From: an uncultured Bacilli bacterium
Lineage (GTDB): Bacteria > Bacillota_I > Bacilli_A > RF39 > UBA660
Direction: 5' to 3'
Assembly: GCA_934167785.1 (NCBI GenBank)
Contig: CAKPLX010000014.1
Location: forward strand, 1-25,724
DNA length: 25,724 bases
Shown here: positions 6,176 through 15,484 of the stretch, one piece after another
Layout: each line of letters opens with the position of its first letter
Position numbering within the stretch: position 1 is the first letter of the stretch
Position numbers and translations under genes: made by a program
Notes under the pieces: model-generated
Told to the model about the DNA's origin: nothing
Databases searched by the model: none
Seen by the model: only the letters and a program-made list of their open reading frames with translations

Positions 6176-8293
6176 ATGATGAGTGTAAAAGAATATGCGA
6201 GTGATGTAAATTTAGATGTCAAAACAATCATGGAATTATGTAAAAAATTAAAGATTTCTGTTACTACTGTTGAAGACTTGTTAGATGATGATGCAATCAT
6301 CTTACTAGATAATGAAATTGCAACAAATAAAGAAGAAGAGGAAGAAAATACTTTAGAAGAAGATTTTGAGGAATCCTTAGAAGAAACAATACCAGAGAAA
6401 AAAACAACCGCAAATCCTAAACCAACTGGAAAAAGAAAAAAACAATCCAAAAAACTTTCATCTAAGAAAGATAATGAATTTAAACAACAAAGAAAAGAAA
6501 TGTATAAACATAAAGATAAATTAAAATCAAATACTTATTTATTAGATGAAGCAACTGTTCTTTATAAAGAAAATATGACTGTAGGAGAATTTGCAACAGA
6601 ATTAAAAACCAATGTCGGAGAAGTAATTAAGAAATTAATGGCTTTAGGAATGATGATGAATTTAAATCAAATTATTGATTTTGATACAGCATCCATTATT
6701 GCTAGTGATATGGGAAAAGAATTAAAACGAGAAGAAACAACCGATGAAGTTAATTTTGAGGAACTAGAACTTCAAGATAGTGAAGAAGAATTAGAAAAGC
6801 GTCCTCCAGTTGTAACAATTATGGGACATGTTGATCATGGAAAAACCACTCTTTTAGATACAATTCGAAAAACAAATGTTGTAAGTGGAGAAGCAGGTGG
6901 AATCACTCAAGCAATCGGTGCTTACCAAATTACTTATCAAGGAAATAAAATAACTTTTATTGATACTCCTGGCCATGCTGCCTTTACTGAAATGAGAGCT
7001 AGAGGAGCAAGCGTTACAGATATTGTTATTATCATTGTAGCCGCCGATGATGGCGTAATGCCACAAACAAGAGAGGCGATTGATCACGCTAAAGCAGCCA
7101 ATGTTCCAATTATTGTTGCAGTCAATAAAATGGATAAACCTGGTGCCAATCCAGAACGTGTACTAACAGAAATGGCTGATGCAGGAATCATTCCTGAAGC
7201 ATGGGGTGGAGATACTATGTTTGTAAATATATCCGCTAAAACAGGAATGGGAATAAATGATTTACTAGAAAGAATTATTTTAATTAGTGATTTAGAAGAA
7301 TTAAAAGCTAATCCTAATCGTTATGCTAGTGGAACGGTTATTGAATCAAAATTAGACAAAAATTTAGGTGTTGTTAGTACTTTACTAATCCAAAACGGAA
7401 CCCTACGTCTAGGAGATGCTATTGTTGTAGGAAACTGTGCTGGGAAGGTTAGAACCCTAAAAAATGACTGTGACGAATCATTAGTAAGTGCTTTACCAAG
7501 TACTCCAGTAACAATTACAGGACTAAGCGAAAGCCCTTCTGCGGGAGATAAATTTATGGTTTTTGATACAGAAAAAAAAGCTAAAGCTATTGCTAATGAA
7601 AGAATGATAAAATCTAAAGCAAAAAATAATCAAATTACGCAATCTGTTTCTTTAGATGATTTATTTAATCGAATCAATGAAGGGGCAAAAGAAATTAATA
7701 TTATTTTAAAAGCAGATGTTAAAGGAAGCGAAGAAGCTGTTAGAAATTCTCTTTTAAAACTAGATGTTGAGGGCGTACATATTAACATCATCCGAAGTGG
7801 AATAGGTACAGTCTCTCCAACAGATATTACTTTAGCCTCCGCTAGTAATGCCATTATTTTAGGATTTAATATTCGACCAGATAACAAAACTATGGACTAT
7901 GCTAAAGAAAGAAATGTTGATATCAGACTTTATAATATTATCTATAAATTAGTAGAAGAAGTAGAAGCTGCCATGAAAGGAAAATTAGATCCAATTTTTG
8001 AAGAACAAGTATTAGGAAATGCTGAAGTAAGAAAATTATTTAAATTTTCTAAAGTAGGAACAATAGCAGGTTCTATGGTAGTAAATGGACTAATTAAAAG
8101 AGATGCTAAGGCTAGAGTCATTCGTGATGGGGTTATTATCTATGATGGTGCAATTAATACCATCGCTCGAGAAAAAGATCAAGTAAAAGAAGTAAAAAGT
8201 GGAATTGAGTGTGGAATTACAATTGAGAACTTCAACGATATTAAACCAGGAGATATCATTGAAGCTTATGAAATAATTGAAAAGAAAAGATAA
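6176..8293 (+). CDS. infB: Translation initiation factor IF-2, 705 aa
   Basis: IF-2 is the GTPase that recruits initiator tRNA to the 30S subunit and promotes subunit joining. A first IF2_N-type helix domain (1-48) is followed by an acidic/basic linker, a second IF2_N domain (about 135-185), and the G domain with GHVDHGKT (217-224), DTPGH (263-267) and NKMD (317-320). The beta-barrel and C-terminal fMet-tRNA-binding domains follow (ends [14 protein letters not shown]). The linker is short, so the protein is compact compared with the B. subtilis and E. coli forms. GGAGGTGAT (6162-6170) favours ATG 6176 over ATG 6179. It is the last gene of the operon: rbfA, often next, is missing, and a strong terminator follows 7 nt after the stop. 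Confidence 0.97.
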   Translation: MMSVKEYASDVNLDVKTIMELCKKLKISVTTVEDLLDDDAIILLDNEIATNKEEEEENTLEEDFEESLEETIPEKKTTANPKPTGKRKKQSKKLSSKKDNEFKQQRKEMYKHKDKLKSNTYLLDEATVLYKENMTVGEFATELKTNVGEVIKKLMALGMMMNLNQIIDFDTASIIASDMGKELKREETTDEVNFEELELQDSEEELEKRPPVVTIMGHVDHGKTTLLDTIRKTNVVSGEAGGITQAIGAYQITYQGNKITFIDTPGHAAFTEMRARGASVTDIVIIIVAADDGVMPQTREAIDHAKAANVPIIVAVNKMDKPGANPERVLTEMADAGIIPEAWGGDTMFVNISAKTGMGINDLLERIILISDLEELKANPNRYASGTVIESKLDKNLGVVSTLLIQNGTLRLGDAIVVGNCAGKVRTLKNDCDESLVSALPSTPVTITGLSESPSAGDKFMVFDTEKKAKAIANERMIKSKAKNNQITQSVSLDDLFNRINEGAKEINIILKADVKGSEEAVRNSLLKLDVEGVHINIIRSGIGTVSPTDITLASASNAIILGFNIRPDNKTMDYAKERNVDIRLYNIIYKLVEEVEAAMKGKLDPIFEEQVLGNAEVRKLFKFSKVGTIAGSMVVNGLIKRDAKARVIRDGVIIYDGAINTIAREKDQVKEVKSGIECGITIENFNDIKPGDIIEAYEIIEKKR

Positions 8294-8300
8294 GAACAAG

Positions 8301-8342
8301 AAAATACTTTATAAGAAAAAAACTTATGAAGTATTTTTGTTT
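8301..8342 (+). terminator. Terminator of the rimP-infB operon
   Basis: AAAATACTTTATAAG (8301-8315) pairs with 8323-8337 through 15 positions with one G-U, around an all-A 7-nt loop, followed by a T-rich tail. Confidence 0.85.
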
Positions 8343-8353
8343 GCCAAAAAATA

Positions 8354-8362
8354 TGCTATAAT
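8354..8362 (+). promoter_or_regulatory. Extended -10 promoter for the 8390 operon
   Basis: TGCTATAAT: a perfect TATAAT (8357-8362) with the TGn extension, directly after the infB terminator. There is no clear -35. Leader of about 20 nt. Confidence 0.6.
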
Positions 8363-8389
8363 CTTTATTAGAATAAGGAGTGATAAGAG

Positions 8390-8905
8390 ATGAAGAAAAA
8401 ATATCCTTTTTTAATCCTACTTATTTTTCTAATTTTAGGAATAGGAATATTTACAGGAATACATTTTTCTCAATCAATAAAAAAACAAAATGATACAAAT
8501 AATCGTTTAATGGAAAATATCGAAAATACCAATCAAGATATTACCAATGAAATTCAATCATATAATGAAAACAAGAAAAAAATCGCAACCTACTTAAGTA
8601 GCTACTATGCCGAACAATTTCAAACTGATTATGAGACAATTTATAAGTTATATCAACAAGAAGATCAGATTATGAAAAAAATAGAACAAAAAAGAACTTT
8701 CTTAAAGAAAAAATGTGGTCAAAATCTTTACCCAGATCAAGAAGTAAATTCTATTTGTAATAAATATGAAAAAACCTATCAAAAACTATTAGAAGTATAT
8801 CAAAATGATATTTCTGCTTTTAATGATACCATCTCTTTATATAATGAAGATGCTACACAAAAATTAGAATATTTTCAAGCAAATGATAGAAAAAGTGAGG
8901 AGTAA
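8390..8905 (+). CDS. Membrane-anchored coiled-coil protein of unknown function, 171 aa
   Basis: I do not recognise a family. A basic start (MKKKYP) is followed by one hydrophobic segment (about 6-26) and a mostly helical, Gln/Asn/Lys/Glu-rich outer part with coiled-coil character (about 30-165). It has two cysteines (in KKKCGQN and SICNKY) about 14 residues apart, which could form a disulfide outside the cell. The lack of a lipobox suggests a signal anchor rather than a lipoprotein. AAGGAG (8375-8380) supports ATG 8390. The next gene begins 2 nt after its stop, so it is likely to work with the NAGPA-domain protein at the cell surface. Confidence 0.8.
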   Translation: MKKKYPFLILLIFLILGIGIFTGIHFSQSIKKQNDTNNRLMENIENTNQDITNEIQSYNENKKKIATYLSSYYAEQFQTDYETIYKLYQQEDQIMKKIEQKRTFLKKKCGQNLYPDQEVNSICNKYEKTYQKLLEVYQNDISAFNDTISLYNEDATQKLEYFQANDRKSEE

Positions 8906-8907
8906 TC

Positions 8908-9951
8908 ATGAAAAAAGTACCCAAAAAAGAAAAAGGAATTTCTAGAAAAAAACTGCAAATTGGCCTTCTTTCCTTTTTAATAACGATAATCATAGGAGGA
9001 ATCTTCTTATTATATGGTCCATTTCCTAATTTTAGAAATTGGTTAGTAACAACAGCAATGACAACGATGAATCATCAGTATTTAGCCACAATGTTTTATG
9101 ATGATAACACAATTCAACAAATATTAGAAAAAAATAAAATTATTGAGCCAGAGAATGATACCGATTTATCAATTATTGATACCACTAGCATTAAAACAAC
9201 CATTTATAAAGATAAATATGAAAAAGAAATTCTAGAGCATAAACAAGATGAAAAGTATAAAATGATAGAAATTTCTGGCAAAGGCTATTCTGGATATTTA
9301 GTAGCAATCTATGATCCTTCTAAAGTTGAAGTAGTAACCAGTAAATTTTTAGGAAAAAAGGGAGAATATTTGGTGGATATGGCCTCTGAAAATAATGCTT
9401 TAGTTGCAATCAATGGAGGTGGATTTCTTGATGAAAACGGTCTTGGAACAGGAGCATTAGTTGAAGGAATTGTTATCAAAAATGGCAAGATACTAAATAA
9501 AAATCGCTATACTAGAGCAGGAGGCCTAATTGGCTTTACCAATGACAATAAACTTTATTTAGGACGTGTAAAAAATGCTGAAGAAGCTCTTTCCTTAGGC
9601 ATAAGAGATGCTGTGGAATTCGGCCCATTTTTAATTGTAAACGGAGAAGCATCTAAAGTTGTTGGAAACGGTGGTTATGGTCTTCATCCTAGAACGGTAA
9701 TTGGTCAAAGAAAAGATGGCGTGGTTTTATTTTTAGTTATTGATGGCCGAAGAATTGATTGCCTTGGTGCCGATATGGATGATTTAATTGAAATTATGCA
9801 AAGATATGGTGCTTACAATGCTGCAAATCTAGATGGAGGAAATTCAAGTGCCTTAATCATAAAAAATAAACTCATTAATCATCCAATTAACTGGGATGAA
9901 AAAGAAGAAACAAGACCAATCGCAACAGGATTTATTTTAAAAAATAACTAA
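8908..9951 (+). CDS. Phosphodiester glycosidase family (NAGPA-domain) exported protein, 347 aa
   Basis: The C-terminal two thirds match the NAGPA/phosphodiester-glycosidase domain: VAINGGGF, GQRKDGVVLFLVIDGR, GADMDDLIEIMQ and the signature ANLDGGNSSAL, ending RPIATGFIL. Members cleave or modify sugar-phosphodiester bonds in glycans and are often annotated as exopolysaccharide biosynthesis proteins. A single hydrophobic segment (about 18-38) after a basic start makes it a signal-anchored extracellular enzyme. The substrate cannot be read from the sequence; wall teichoic acid or another phosphodiester-linked surface polymer is a guess. The gene lies 2 nt after the 8390 gene, with GTGAGGAG as ribosome binding site inside the end of that gene. 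No terminator follows before sepF, which has its own promoter. Confidence 0.88.
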   Translation: MKKVPKKEKGISRKKLQIGLLSFLITIIIGGIFLLYGPFPNFRNWLVTTAMTTMNHQYLATMFYDDNTIQQILEKNKIIEPENDTDLSIIDTTSIKTTIYKDKYEKEILEHKQDEKYKMIEISGKGYSGYLVAIYDPSKVEVVTSKFLGKKGEYLVDMASENNALVAINGGGFLDENGLGTGALVEGIVIKNGKILNKNRYTRAGGLIGFTNDNKLYLGRVKNAEEALSLGIRDAVEFGPFLIVNGEASKVVGNGGYGLHPRTVIGQRKDGVVLFLVIDGRRIDCLGADMDDLIEIMQRYGAYNAANLDGGNSSALIIKNKLINHPINWDEKEETRPIATGFILKNN

Positions 9952-9997
9952 AGATATTTGACATAATAGAAAAAAATAGCCAAATCAAGGAAAAAAG

Positions 9998-10026
9998 TTG
10001 TAATTCCAAAAAAGATAGTGTATAAT
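9998..10026 (+). promoter_or_regulatory. Promoter of sepF-divIVA
   Basis: TTGTAA (9998-10003), a 17-nt spacer and a perfect TATAAT (10021-10026). Confidence 0.65.
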
Positions 10027-10057
10027 AAATTTAAATAAAGTAAAGGGAGAGGATATC

Positions 10058-10450
10058 ATGGCCTTAAGTAAACTAAAGAAGATGATTGTAGATGAAATAG
10101 AGGATGAAGAAGTAGAAGAAACAGAAAAAAATGAAAATATACCAACTACCTCAACAGGGAAAATGATTTTATTAGAACCTCGTGCATATTCTGAAAGTCA
10201 ACAAATTGCTGACCACTTAAAGAAAAAAAATACAGTAGTCGTAAATATGAAAAGGGTAACACCTGATCAAGCCAAAAGAATTGTTGACTTTTTAAGTGGT
10301 ACAGTCTATGCTTTAGGTGGAGATTTACAAAAAATAGGCGCTGGAATCTTCTTATGCACACCTAAAAATGTGGATGTTGAAGGCGCAATTACTGATGATG
10401 AAGATAAAGGGAAGAAAATGAAAAATAATGATATTGATCTAGATTGGTAA
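10058..10450 (+). CDS. sepF: Cell division protein SepF, 130 aa
   Basis: SepF forms rings that bundle FtsZ filaments and link them to the membrane. The N-terminus ([11 protein letters not shown]) can form an amphipathic membrane helix, followed by an acidic linker (about 14-32) and the SepF core (about 35-112), with [35 protein letters not shown] and FLCTPKNV. Start ATG 10058 follows GGGAGAGG (10044-10051). In B. subtilis sepF lies in the ylm cluster (ylmD, ylmE, sepF, ylmG, ylmH, divIVA); here only sepF and divIVA remain side by side, with 15 nt between them. Confidence 0.93.
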   Translation: MALSKLKKMIVDEIEDEEVEETEKNENIPTTSTGKMILLEPRAYSESQQIADHLKKKNTVVVNMKRVTPDQAKRIVDFLSGTVYALGGDLQKIGAGIFLCTPKNVDVEGAITDDEDKGKKMKNNDIDLDW

Positions 10451-10468
10451 CAAGTAAGAAGGTGAATG

Positions 10469-10885
10469 ATGAAACGGTTTAGTATTGTAAATAATGGCTA
10501 TAATATTGAAGAAGTAAATAATTTTATAGATATTGTCATCAAAAAATTAGAAAAATTAAGTGAAGATAATAATAATTATTTAAGCCAATTAGAAACATTA
10601 AAAAAACAGTCAAATCAAAATACAGATATTAAAGTAGCAAAAGCCCTAATAGCGGCTCAAGAAACTACAGATAAAATGAAAGAAATTGCCAAAGCAGAAG
10701 CCGATTTGATTATTAAAGAAGCAAAAGACAATGCTAGTGCTATTGTACATGAAGCCTTAGTTTCAGCCCAAAAAACAGAACAAGAATATGAAAATTTGAA
10801 AAAAGAGTATAGTGTTTATAAAACAAAAATGGAAAGTTTAATTAAAGGTCAATTAGATCTATTAGATAAAAGTAATTTAGAATAA
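10469..10885 (+). CDS. divIVA: DivIVA-like cell division/polarity protein, 138 aa
   Basis: The N-terminal motif FSIVNNGYNIEEVNNFID fits the DivIVA membrane-curvature domain (F..GY...EV..F.D), followed by a coiled coil to the end with repeated AxxxAxxI/KEAK heptads. DivIVA-family proteins mark poles and septa and recruit partners. At 138 aa it is shorter than B. subtilis DivIVA (about 164) and could be a GpsB-like or truncated variant. ATG 10469 is preferred over ATG 10466 because AGAAGG (10457-10462) is 6 nt upstream. It is co-transcribed with sepF and followed by a terminator. Confidence 0.85.
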   Translation: MKRFSIVNNGYNIEEVNNFIDIVIKKLEKLSEDNNNYLSQLETLKKQSNQNTDIKVAKALIAAQETTDKMKEIAKAEADLIIKEAKDNASAIVHEALVSAQKTEQEYENLKKEYSVYKTKMESLIKGQLDLLDKSNLE

Positions 10886-10886
10886 T

Positions 10887-10937
10887 AAAATTATTTATAT
10901 TTTCAAAATGAAAAGAGTATAAATAATTTTTTTCTTT
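10887..10937 (+). terminator. Terminator of sepF-divIVA
   Basis: AAAATTATTTATA (10887-10899) pairs perfectly with 10918-10930. An inner TTTTC/GAAAA stem (10900-10904/10910-10914) extends it, and a run of seven T follows. Confidence 0.88.
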
Positions 10938-10942
10938 CGATA

Positions 10943-10971
10943 TTAACTTTTTATTAAATATTTGATACAAT
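10943..10971 (+). promoter_or_regulatory. Promoter of the cysteine desulfurase operon
   Basis: TTAACT (10943-10948), 17 nt, TACAAT (10966-10971) with a TGA extension. The same TGATACAAT appears before rubrerythrin at 25005-25013. Confidence 0.55.
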
Positions 10972-10995
10972 AGCAAAAAGAAAGAGGGAGTAAAA

Positions 10996-12126
10996 ATGAT
11001 ATATTTAGATTATGCAGCAACCACACCCGTAGATAAAAGAGTATTAAATACTTTTAATAAAGTATGCCTAGAATATCCAGGAAATAGTAATTCTCTACAT
11101 AAACTAGGAATGGAAGCAAAAGAATTAGAGGAATATGCTACTAATCACATTAAACAACTATTAAATTTAAAGGATGAAGAAATTATTTATACCAGTGGGG
11201 CAAGTGAAGCAAATAACCATGTAATTAAAGGAGTATGTTCCAAATATCAAAGTAGAGGAAAGCACATTATTACAACGTTATTAGAACATTCTTCTATTTT
11301 ATCTACAATAAATTACCTAACGAATCAAGGCTTTATTGTTGACTATGTAAAAATTAAAGATGATGGACAAGTTGATTTAGAACATTTAAAAAAGTTATTA
11401 ACAAATGATACCATCTTAGTCAGTATTTGTGCTGTAGATAGCGAACTTGGAATAAAACAACCTATCGAAGAAATTGCTAGAATAATTAGAGATTATCCCA
11501 AATGTTTTTTTCATGTGGATTGTACACAAGCAATTGGGAAAATTCCTCTAAATTTTAAATGGATGGATTTTGCTACTTTTTCTGCACACAAAATATATGG
11601 ATTAAAGGGAATAGGTCTTTTAATTAAGAAAAAAAGCATTATGCTAGACAATCTAATTCATGGGGGCAAATCCAGCACAATTTATCGCAGTGGGACTCCA
11701 GCTTTACCACTTATCGTTTCAACCATGAAAGCATTAGATTTAATTATGCCTAATTTAGAAGAAAATAATATTAAAATAGAAAAATTAAATAAAATGATCA
11801 TAAATTTTTTAAATCACTATCCAGAAATAAAAATAAACAGAACTTCTAATTCGATTCCCTCAACAATAAACATTAGTCTTTTAAATATTAAACCAGAAAC
11901 TTTCATTCATGCAATGGATAATTATGATATTTACATTTCTACAAAAAGTGCTTGTTCTAGCACTAATACGATGTCTGATGCAGTATATGCTGTAACAAAA
12001 GATCGAAATAGGGCAATGCATAGCATTAGAATTAGTCTTTCCGCCAAAACAACTGTTGAAGAAATTGAAACCTTTTTAGAGGCTTTCACAAGTTGCTATC
12101 AAAGTCTTAACTTAAAGGAAGGATAA
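10996..12126 (+). CDS. Cysteine desulfurase, NifS/IscS-like, 376 aa
   Basis: This is a PLP enzyme that takes sulfur from cysteine and passes it as a persulfide. Seen: the N-terminal YLDYAATTP, SGASEANNHVIKG, the substrate-loop HVDCTQAIGKIPL, the PLP lysine Lys199 in FSAHKIYGLKGIG, and the catalytic Cys320 in STKSACSS. The fold and length (376 aa) fit group I enzymes. No iscU/sufU scaffold, thiI or mnmA is adjacent, so it could serve Fe-S assembly or tRNA thiolation; the window does not decide. The next gene starts 1 nt after its stop. It has its own promoter and a GGGAG ribosome binding site. Confidence 0.92.
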   Translation: MIYLDYAATTPVDKRVLNTFNKVCLEYPGNSNSLHKLGMEAKELEEYATNHIKQLLNLKDEEIIYTSGASEANNHVIKGVCSKYQSRGKHIITTLLEHSSILSTINYLTNQGFIVDYVKIKDDGQVDLEHLKKLLTNDTILVSICAVDSELGIKQPIEEIARIIRDYPKCFFHVDCTQAIGKIPLNFKWMDFATFSAHKIYGLKGIGLLIKKKSIMLDNLIHGGKSSTIYRSGTPALPLIVSTMKALDLIMPNLEENNIKIEKLNKMIINFLNHYPEIKINRTSNSIPSTINISLLNIKPETFIHAMDNYDIYISTKSACSSTNTMSDAVYAVTKDRNRAMHSIRISLSAKTTVEEIETFLEAFTSCYQSLNLKEG

Positions 12127-12127
12127 A

Positions 12128-13150
12128 ATGAAAAAGCTTTTTCTTTCTTTTTGGATTATTTTTTTCTTTTCTTTCCCAATTTTTTCCATAACAGCAACCA
12201 GTCTCAATAACGAAAATAAAAGTATTGTAAATATCTATTTTTTTCATTCTAATGCTTGTCCACATTGTAAAAAAGAAAATCAGTTTTTAAAACAATTGGC
12301 AAAAGAAAATAAAAATATTTATATTTATCGCTATGAAGTTCATGATGAAAAAAATCAAGATTATATCAAAAAATTAGAAGATGTATATCAAATTTCCCTA
12401 AAAACAGTTCCTCTTACAATTGTAGGAAATACACTTATTTATGGATTTTCGGATGAAAAAAGTGAGGACGAAATCCGAAGAGCCGTTTCTTATTATGCTA
12501 AGTATGGATATGAAGATAAACTTAGAAATTCATTTAAAACAAAAACAATTCCTCAAATCAAGGGTAGCAATAATACTATTACATATGAAAAATACTTAAA
12601 AATGAGCAGCCAAAAAATTTTAGGCTTTCTTCCAATATTTACTCTTGATAACTATACAAATTCGACTATTTTAGGAATTCTTTCCGTTTTGAATCCTCTT
12701 TTTTTACTTTTACTTTTTTTATTCTTCTTTCTGATAAAAAAGTACTTCCATCAAAAAGAAAAAATATTTCTTTTAGCCACTTATTTTTTCTTTTCTTTTC
12801 TGACAAACTTCTTTTTTATCTTTTTTAATAAATGGATAAATCTCTGTTATTTATTTTTTACAATCATCCTAATTTTTACTTTAGGAAAAAAACAAAAGAA
12901 AAATCAAGTTTGTAACTTATTATTAATTATTTTTTTTGTTCTAACTTTTCTAGGGATAAAGTACTCTCCATTTAAAAGTATTTCTCTCCTAATCCACATT
13001 AATAATATTTATCAATATCAAAATTGGCAAAAGACAATTTATTACTCTTGTTACTTTATTTCTATTTTTCTTTTTGATTTAATTCTCTTTAGTATTTTAT
13101 CTCTACAAATACTAGAAACAACGAAAGACAAAAAAGAAGTTTTAACATAG
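12128..13150 (+). CDS. Membrane protein with exported thioredoxin-like CPHC domain, 340 aa
   Basis: A signal peptide or anchor (about 1-24) precedes a thioredoxin-fold domain (about 33-125) with the active site Cys44-Pro-His-Cys47 and a cis-Pro motif KTVPLTIVG. About five hydrophobic helices follow (roughly 180-335). CPHC is the DsbA/glutaredoxin-type redox centre, so the domain should act on thiols outside the membrane. The membrane part is similar in size to DsbD/CcdA-type transporters, but I see no conserved cysteines in its helices, so electron transport through it is not shown. It is coupled to the cysteine desulfurase: the ATG is 1 nt after that stop and AAGGAAGG lies in its last codons. 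Poly-Phe/Leu runs reflect T-rich sequence. Confidence 0.75.
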   Translation: MKKLFLSFWIIFFFSFPIFSITATSLNNENKSIVNIYFFHSNACPHCKKENQFLKQLAKENKNIYIYRYEVHDEKNQDYIKKLEDVYQISLKTVPLTIVGNTLIYGFSDEKSEDEIRRAVSYYAKYGYEDKLRNSFKTKTIPQIKGSNNTITYEKYLKMSSQKILGFLPIFTLDNYTNSTILGILSVLNPLFLLLLFLFFFLIKKYFHQKEKIFLLATYFFFSFLTNFFFIFFNKWINLCYLFFTIILIFTLGKKQKKNQVCNLLLIIFFVLTFLGIKYSPFKSISLLIHINNIYQYQNWQKTIYYSCYFISIFLFDLILFSILSLQILETTKDKKEVLT

Positions 13151-13201
13151 AATAAAATGATCTTTTATAGTCATTTTCAATAAAAATCCAATCATAATTT
13201 A

Positions 13202-13230
13202 TTGACTATAGAGAAGTATTTTGCTATGCT
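13202..13230 (+). promoter_or_regulatory. Promoter of the rnr operon
   Basis: TTGACT (13202-13207), 17 nt, TATGCT (13225-13230) with a TGC extension. The leader of about 85 nt contains the hairpin AATAAATG/CATTTATT (13238-13245/13252-13259) and a second one, ATAAAATA/TATTTTAT (13267-13274/13292-13299), enclosing the palindrome TTCCATGGAA (13281-13290). Confidence 0.65.
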
Positions 13231-13320
13231 TTTATTAAATAAATGAAAATCCATTTATTAAGATAGATAAAATATTTAAGTTCCATGGAAGTATTTTATT
13301 AATAAAAAGAGGTGAAGAAT

Positions 13321-15471
13321 TTGGAACAAGAAATCATTAACTTATTATCTAATCAAGATAGACCATCAATGAGTTCAATTGAGATCAACGATGCTTTAGG
13401 ATATAAATCTATTGATGATTATAAGAAATTACTAGAAAAACTAGAAGAATTAAGTACAAAAGGGGTTCTTTATTATAGTGAGAAAAAGAAAAAGTATTTA
13501 TTATTAAAAAATAGTCACTTATTAAAGGGAAAGTTACTCATGAATCCAAAAGGATTTGGCTTTGTTGAAATAGGAGAAGGAAGAAAAGATATCTATATTG
13601 GAAAAGATAATTTAAATAATGCTAGAAATTTAGATACTGTTCTAATTGAATTAACAGGAGATAAAACCGAGGGAAGAATTATTAAAATTCTAGAACGAAA
13701 TATGGAATCATTTGTAGGAACCGTTTATTTCAAAGAAGGAAAGTGTATGGTTCATCCAGATAAAAAGAATCTATTAGATATAGAAATTAGAAAAGAATGT
13801 CAAAAAGGATTAGTAGATGGACACAAAGTAGTCGTTGAACCAACTTCAGGAAATCAATATTTAGGAAATATTCTCCATGTCATTGGTCATAAAAATGACG
13901 TTGGAGTGGATATTCTATCTTTTCTTTATGAAAATAATTTTAAACCACAATTTCCAGAAGAAGTATTAGATTCTATTGAAAACTTACCAGATAATATTGA
14001 AAACGAAAACTTAAGTGGTCGTCTCGACTTAAGAAATAGAACAATCTTTACAATTGATGGTGATGATACCAAAGATATAGATGACGCTATTAGTATTTTG
14101 AAAAATGATGATAACACATTTGAATTAGGGGTTCATATTGCAGATGTTAGTCATTATGTAGAACCAAATACCCTATTAGATAAAGAAGCTTATGAAAGAG
14201 GAACTAGTGTTTATTTAGTAGATAGAGTAGTCCCAATGCTTCCGCATCGCTTATCAAATGGAATCTGTTCCTTAAACCCAAATGTTGACCGCTTAGCACT
14301 ATCTTGTATAATGAAAATTAATGAAAAAGGAAAAATTATTAATTATTGGATTGGAGAAAGTGTCATTCGAAGTAGAATTCAAATGACTTACAATAAAGTA
14401 AATGACATTCTAGATAAAGGAATAGTTGCTGAAGGTTATGTTCCATTTGTTGATGACTTAAAGTTAATGAGGGAACTATCTGATATTTTAAGAAGAAAAA
14501 TGGTTCAAAGAGGGTATATTGAATTTCATAGCAATGAAGCCAAAATATTGGTAGATGAAAAAGGAAAACCTTATGATATTAAATTAAGAGCAGAAGGAAC
14601 AGGGGAAAATATGATTGAAAACTTCATGATTGCAGCAAATGAAACAGTAGCTAGTTCCATTTATTATCAACAACTACCAGGAATTTATCGAGTTCATAGC
14701 AAACCAGATGAAAAAAGATTAAATAGTTTCTTTTGCTTTCTAGCTTCACGTGGCTATAAAGTAAATGGCAAGAAGAAAAATATAACAGCCAGAGACTTAC
14801 AACTAGTTTTAAAACAATTAGAAGATAAACCGGATGCTAAAATTTTAAATGATCTAGCTATTCGTAGCCAAGCCAAAGCCGTTTATTCTGATGTAAATAT
14901 TGGTCACTTTGGCTTAGGAAGCAAATGTTATGCTCACTTTACTTCACCAATTAGAAGATATCCTGATTTAATTCTTCATCGGCTTATCAAGGATTATAAA
15001 AATAATTATTCTCAAGAAGTTATAGAATATTGGAGCAGAAATCTTTCAGCCATGGCAGAACATTGTTCTTTAAAAGAGCAAGATGCCGTTAAATGCGAAA
15101 GAGATGTTGACGATATGAAGAAAGCAGAATATATGGAAGAACATATTGGAGAAACATTTACAGGGGTAATTTCAGGTGTTCAAGAATTTGGCGTATTTGT
15201 AGAATTACCAAATACAGTAGAAGGACTTGCCAAAATAGAAGATATGCCTCGCGGTAGTTATCACTATATTGAAGATGCTTTATGCTTAATGAATACCAAA
15301 ACAAAAGATAAGTATGGGTTTGGTGACGAAGTAATTGTTCAAGTATTAAAAGCCAATAAAGAAAATTCCATGATTGATTTTAAAATTTTAGGAAAAGTAA
15401 AAACCAAAGAACAACAAGAGGAACAAAAAACACAAAATTCTAAAAAATATACCTTAAAAAAGAATAAATAG
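13321..15471 (+). CDS. rnr: Ribonuclease R, 716 aa
   Basis: RNase R is a 3'-to-5' exoribonuclease that degrades structured RNA. An N-terminal winged-helix region (about 1-60) leads to two cold-shock domains, with MNPKGFGFVEI in the first. The RNB catalytic domain carries TIDGDDTKDIDDAI, with Asp246, Asp252, Asp254 and Asp255 in the positions of the four metal-binding aspartates of RNase II. A C-terminal S1 domain (GVISGVQEFGVFVEL) and a basic tail follow. TTG 13321 is the likely start: AGAGGTGA (13308-13315) is 5 nt upstream of it, while the in-frame GTG at 13312 lies within this ribosome binding site. smpB and secG, frequent neighbours, are missing; capA genes follow instead, 13 nt downstream. 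Confidence 0.95.
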   Translation: MEQEIINLLSNQDRPSMSSIEINDALGYKSIDDYKKLLEKLEELSTKGVLYYSEKKKKYLLLKNSHLLKGKLLMNPKGFGFVEIGEGRKDIYIGKDNLNNARNLDTVLIELTGDKTEGRIIKILERNMESFVGTVYFKEGKCMVHPDKKNLLDIEIRKECQKGLVDGHKVVVEPTSGNQYLGNILHVIGHKNDVGVDILSFLYENNFKPQFPEEVLDSIENLPDNIENENLSGRLDLRNRTIFTIDGDDTKDIDDAISILKNDDNTFELGVHIADVSHYVEPNTLLDKEAYERGTSVYLVDRVVPMLPHRLSNGICSLNPNVDRLALSCIMKINEKGKIINYWIGESVIRSRIQMTYNKVNDILDKGIVAEGYVPFVDDLKLMRELSDILRRKMVQRGYIEFHSNEAKILVDEKGKPYDIKLRAEGTGENMIENFMIAANETVASSIYYQQLPGIYRVHSKPDEKRLNSFFCFLASRGYKVNGKKKNITARDLQLVLKQLEDKPDAKILNDLAIRSQAKAVYSDVNIGHFGLGSKCYAHFTSPIRRYPDLILHRLIKDYKNNYSQEVIEYWSRNLSAMAEHCSLKEQDAVKCERDVDDMKKAEYMEEHIGETFTGVISGVQEFGVFVELPNTVEGLAKIEDMPRGSYHYIEDALCLMNTKTKDKYGFGDEVIVQVLKANKENSMIDFKILGKVKTKEQQEEQKTQNSKKYTLKKNK

Positions 15472-15484
15472 GGAAAGAAGCATT

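Noticed and set aside
7630..7887. Antisense open frames over infB, rimP and nusA
   Set aside because: They have no ribosome binding sites and mirror the codon pattern of well-identified genes on the other strand.
13154..13177. AAAATGA/TCATTTT hairpin after the 12128 gene as a terminator
   Set aside because: Only 7 AT-rich pairs and no T-run after it; too weak to call.
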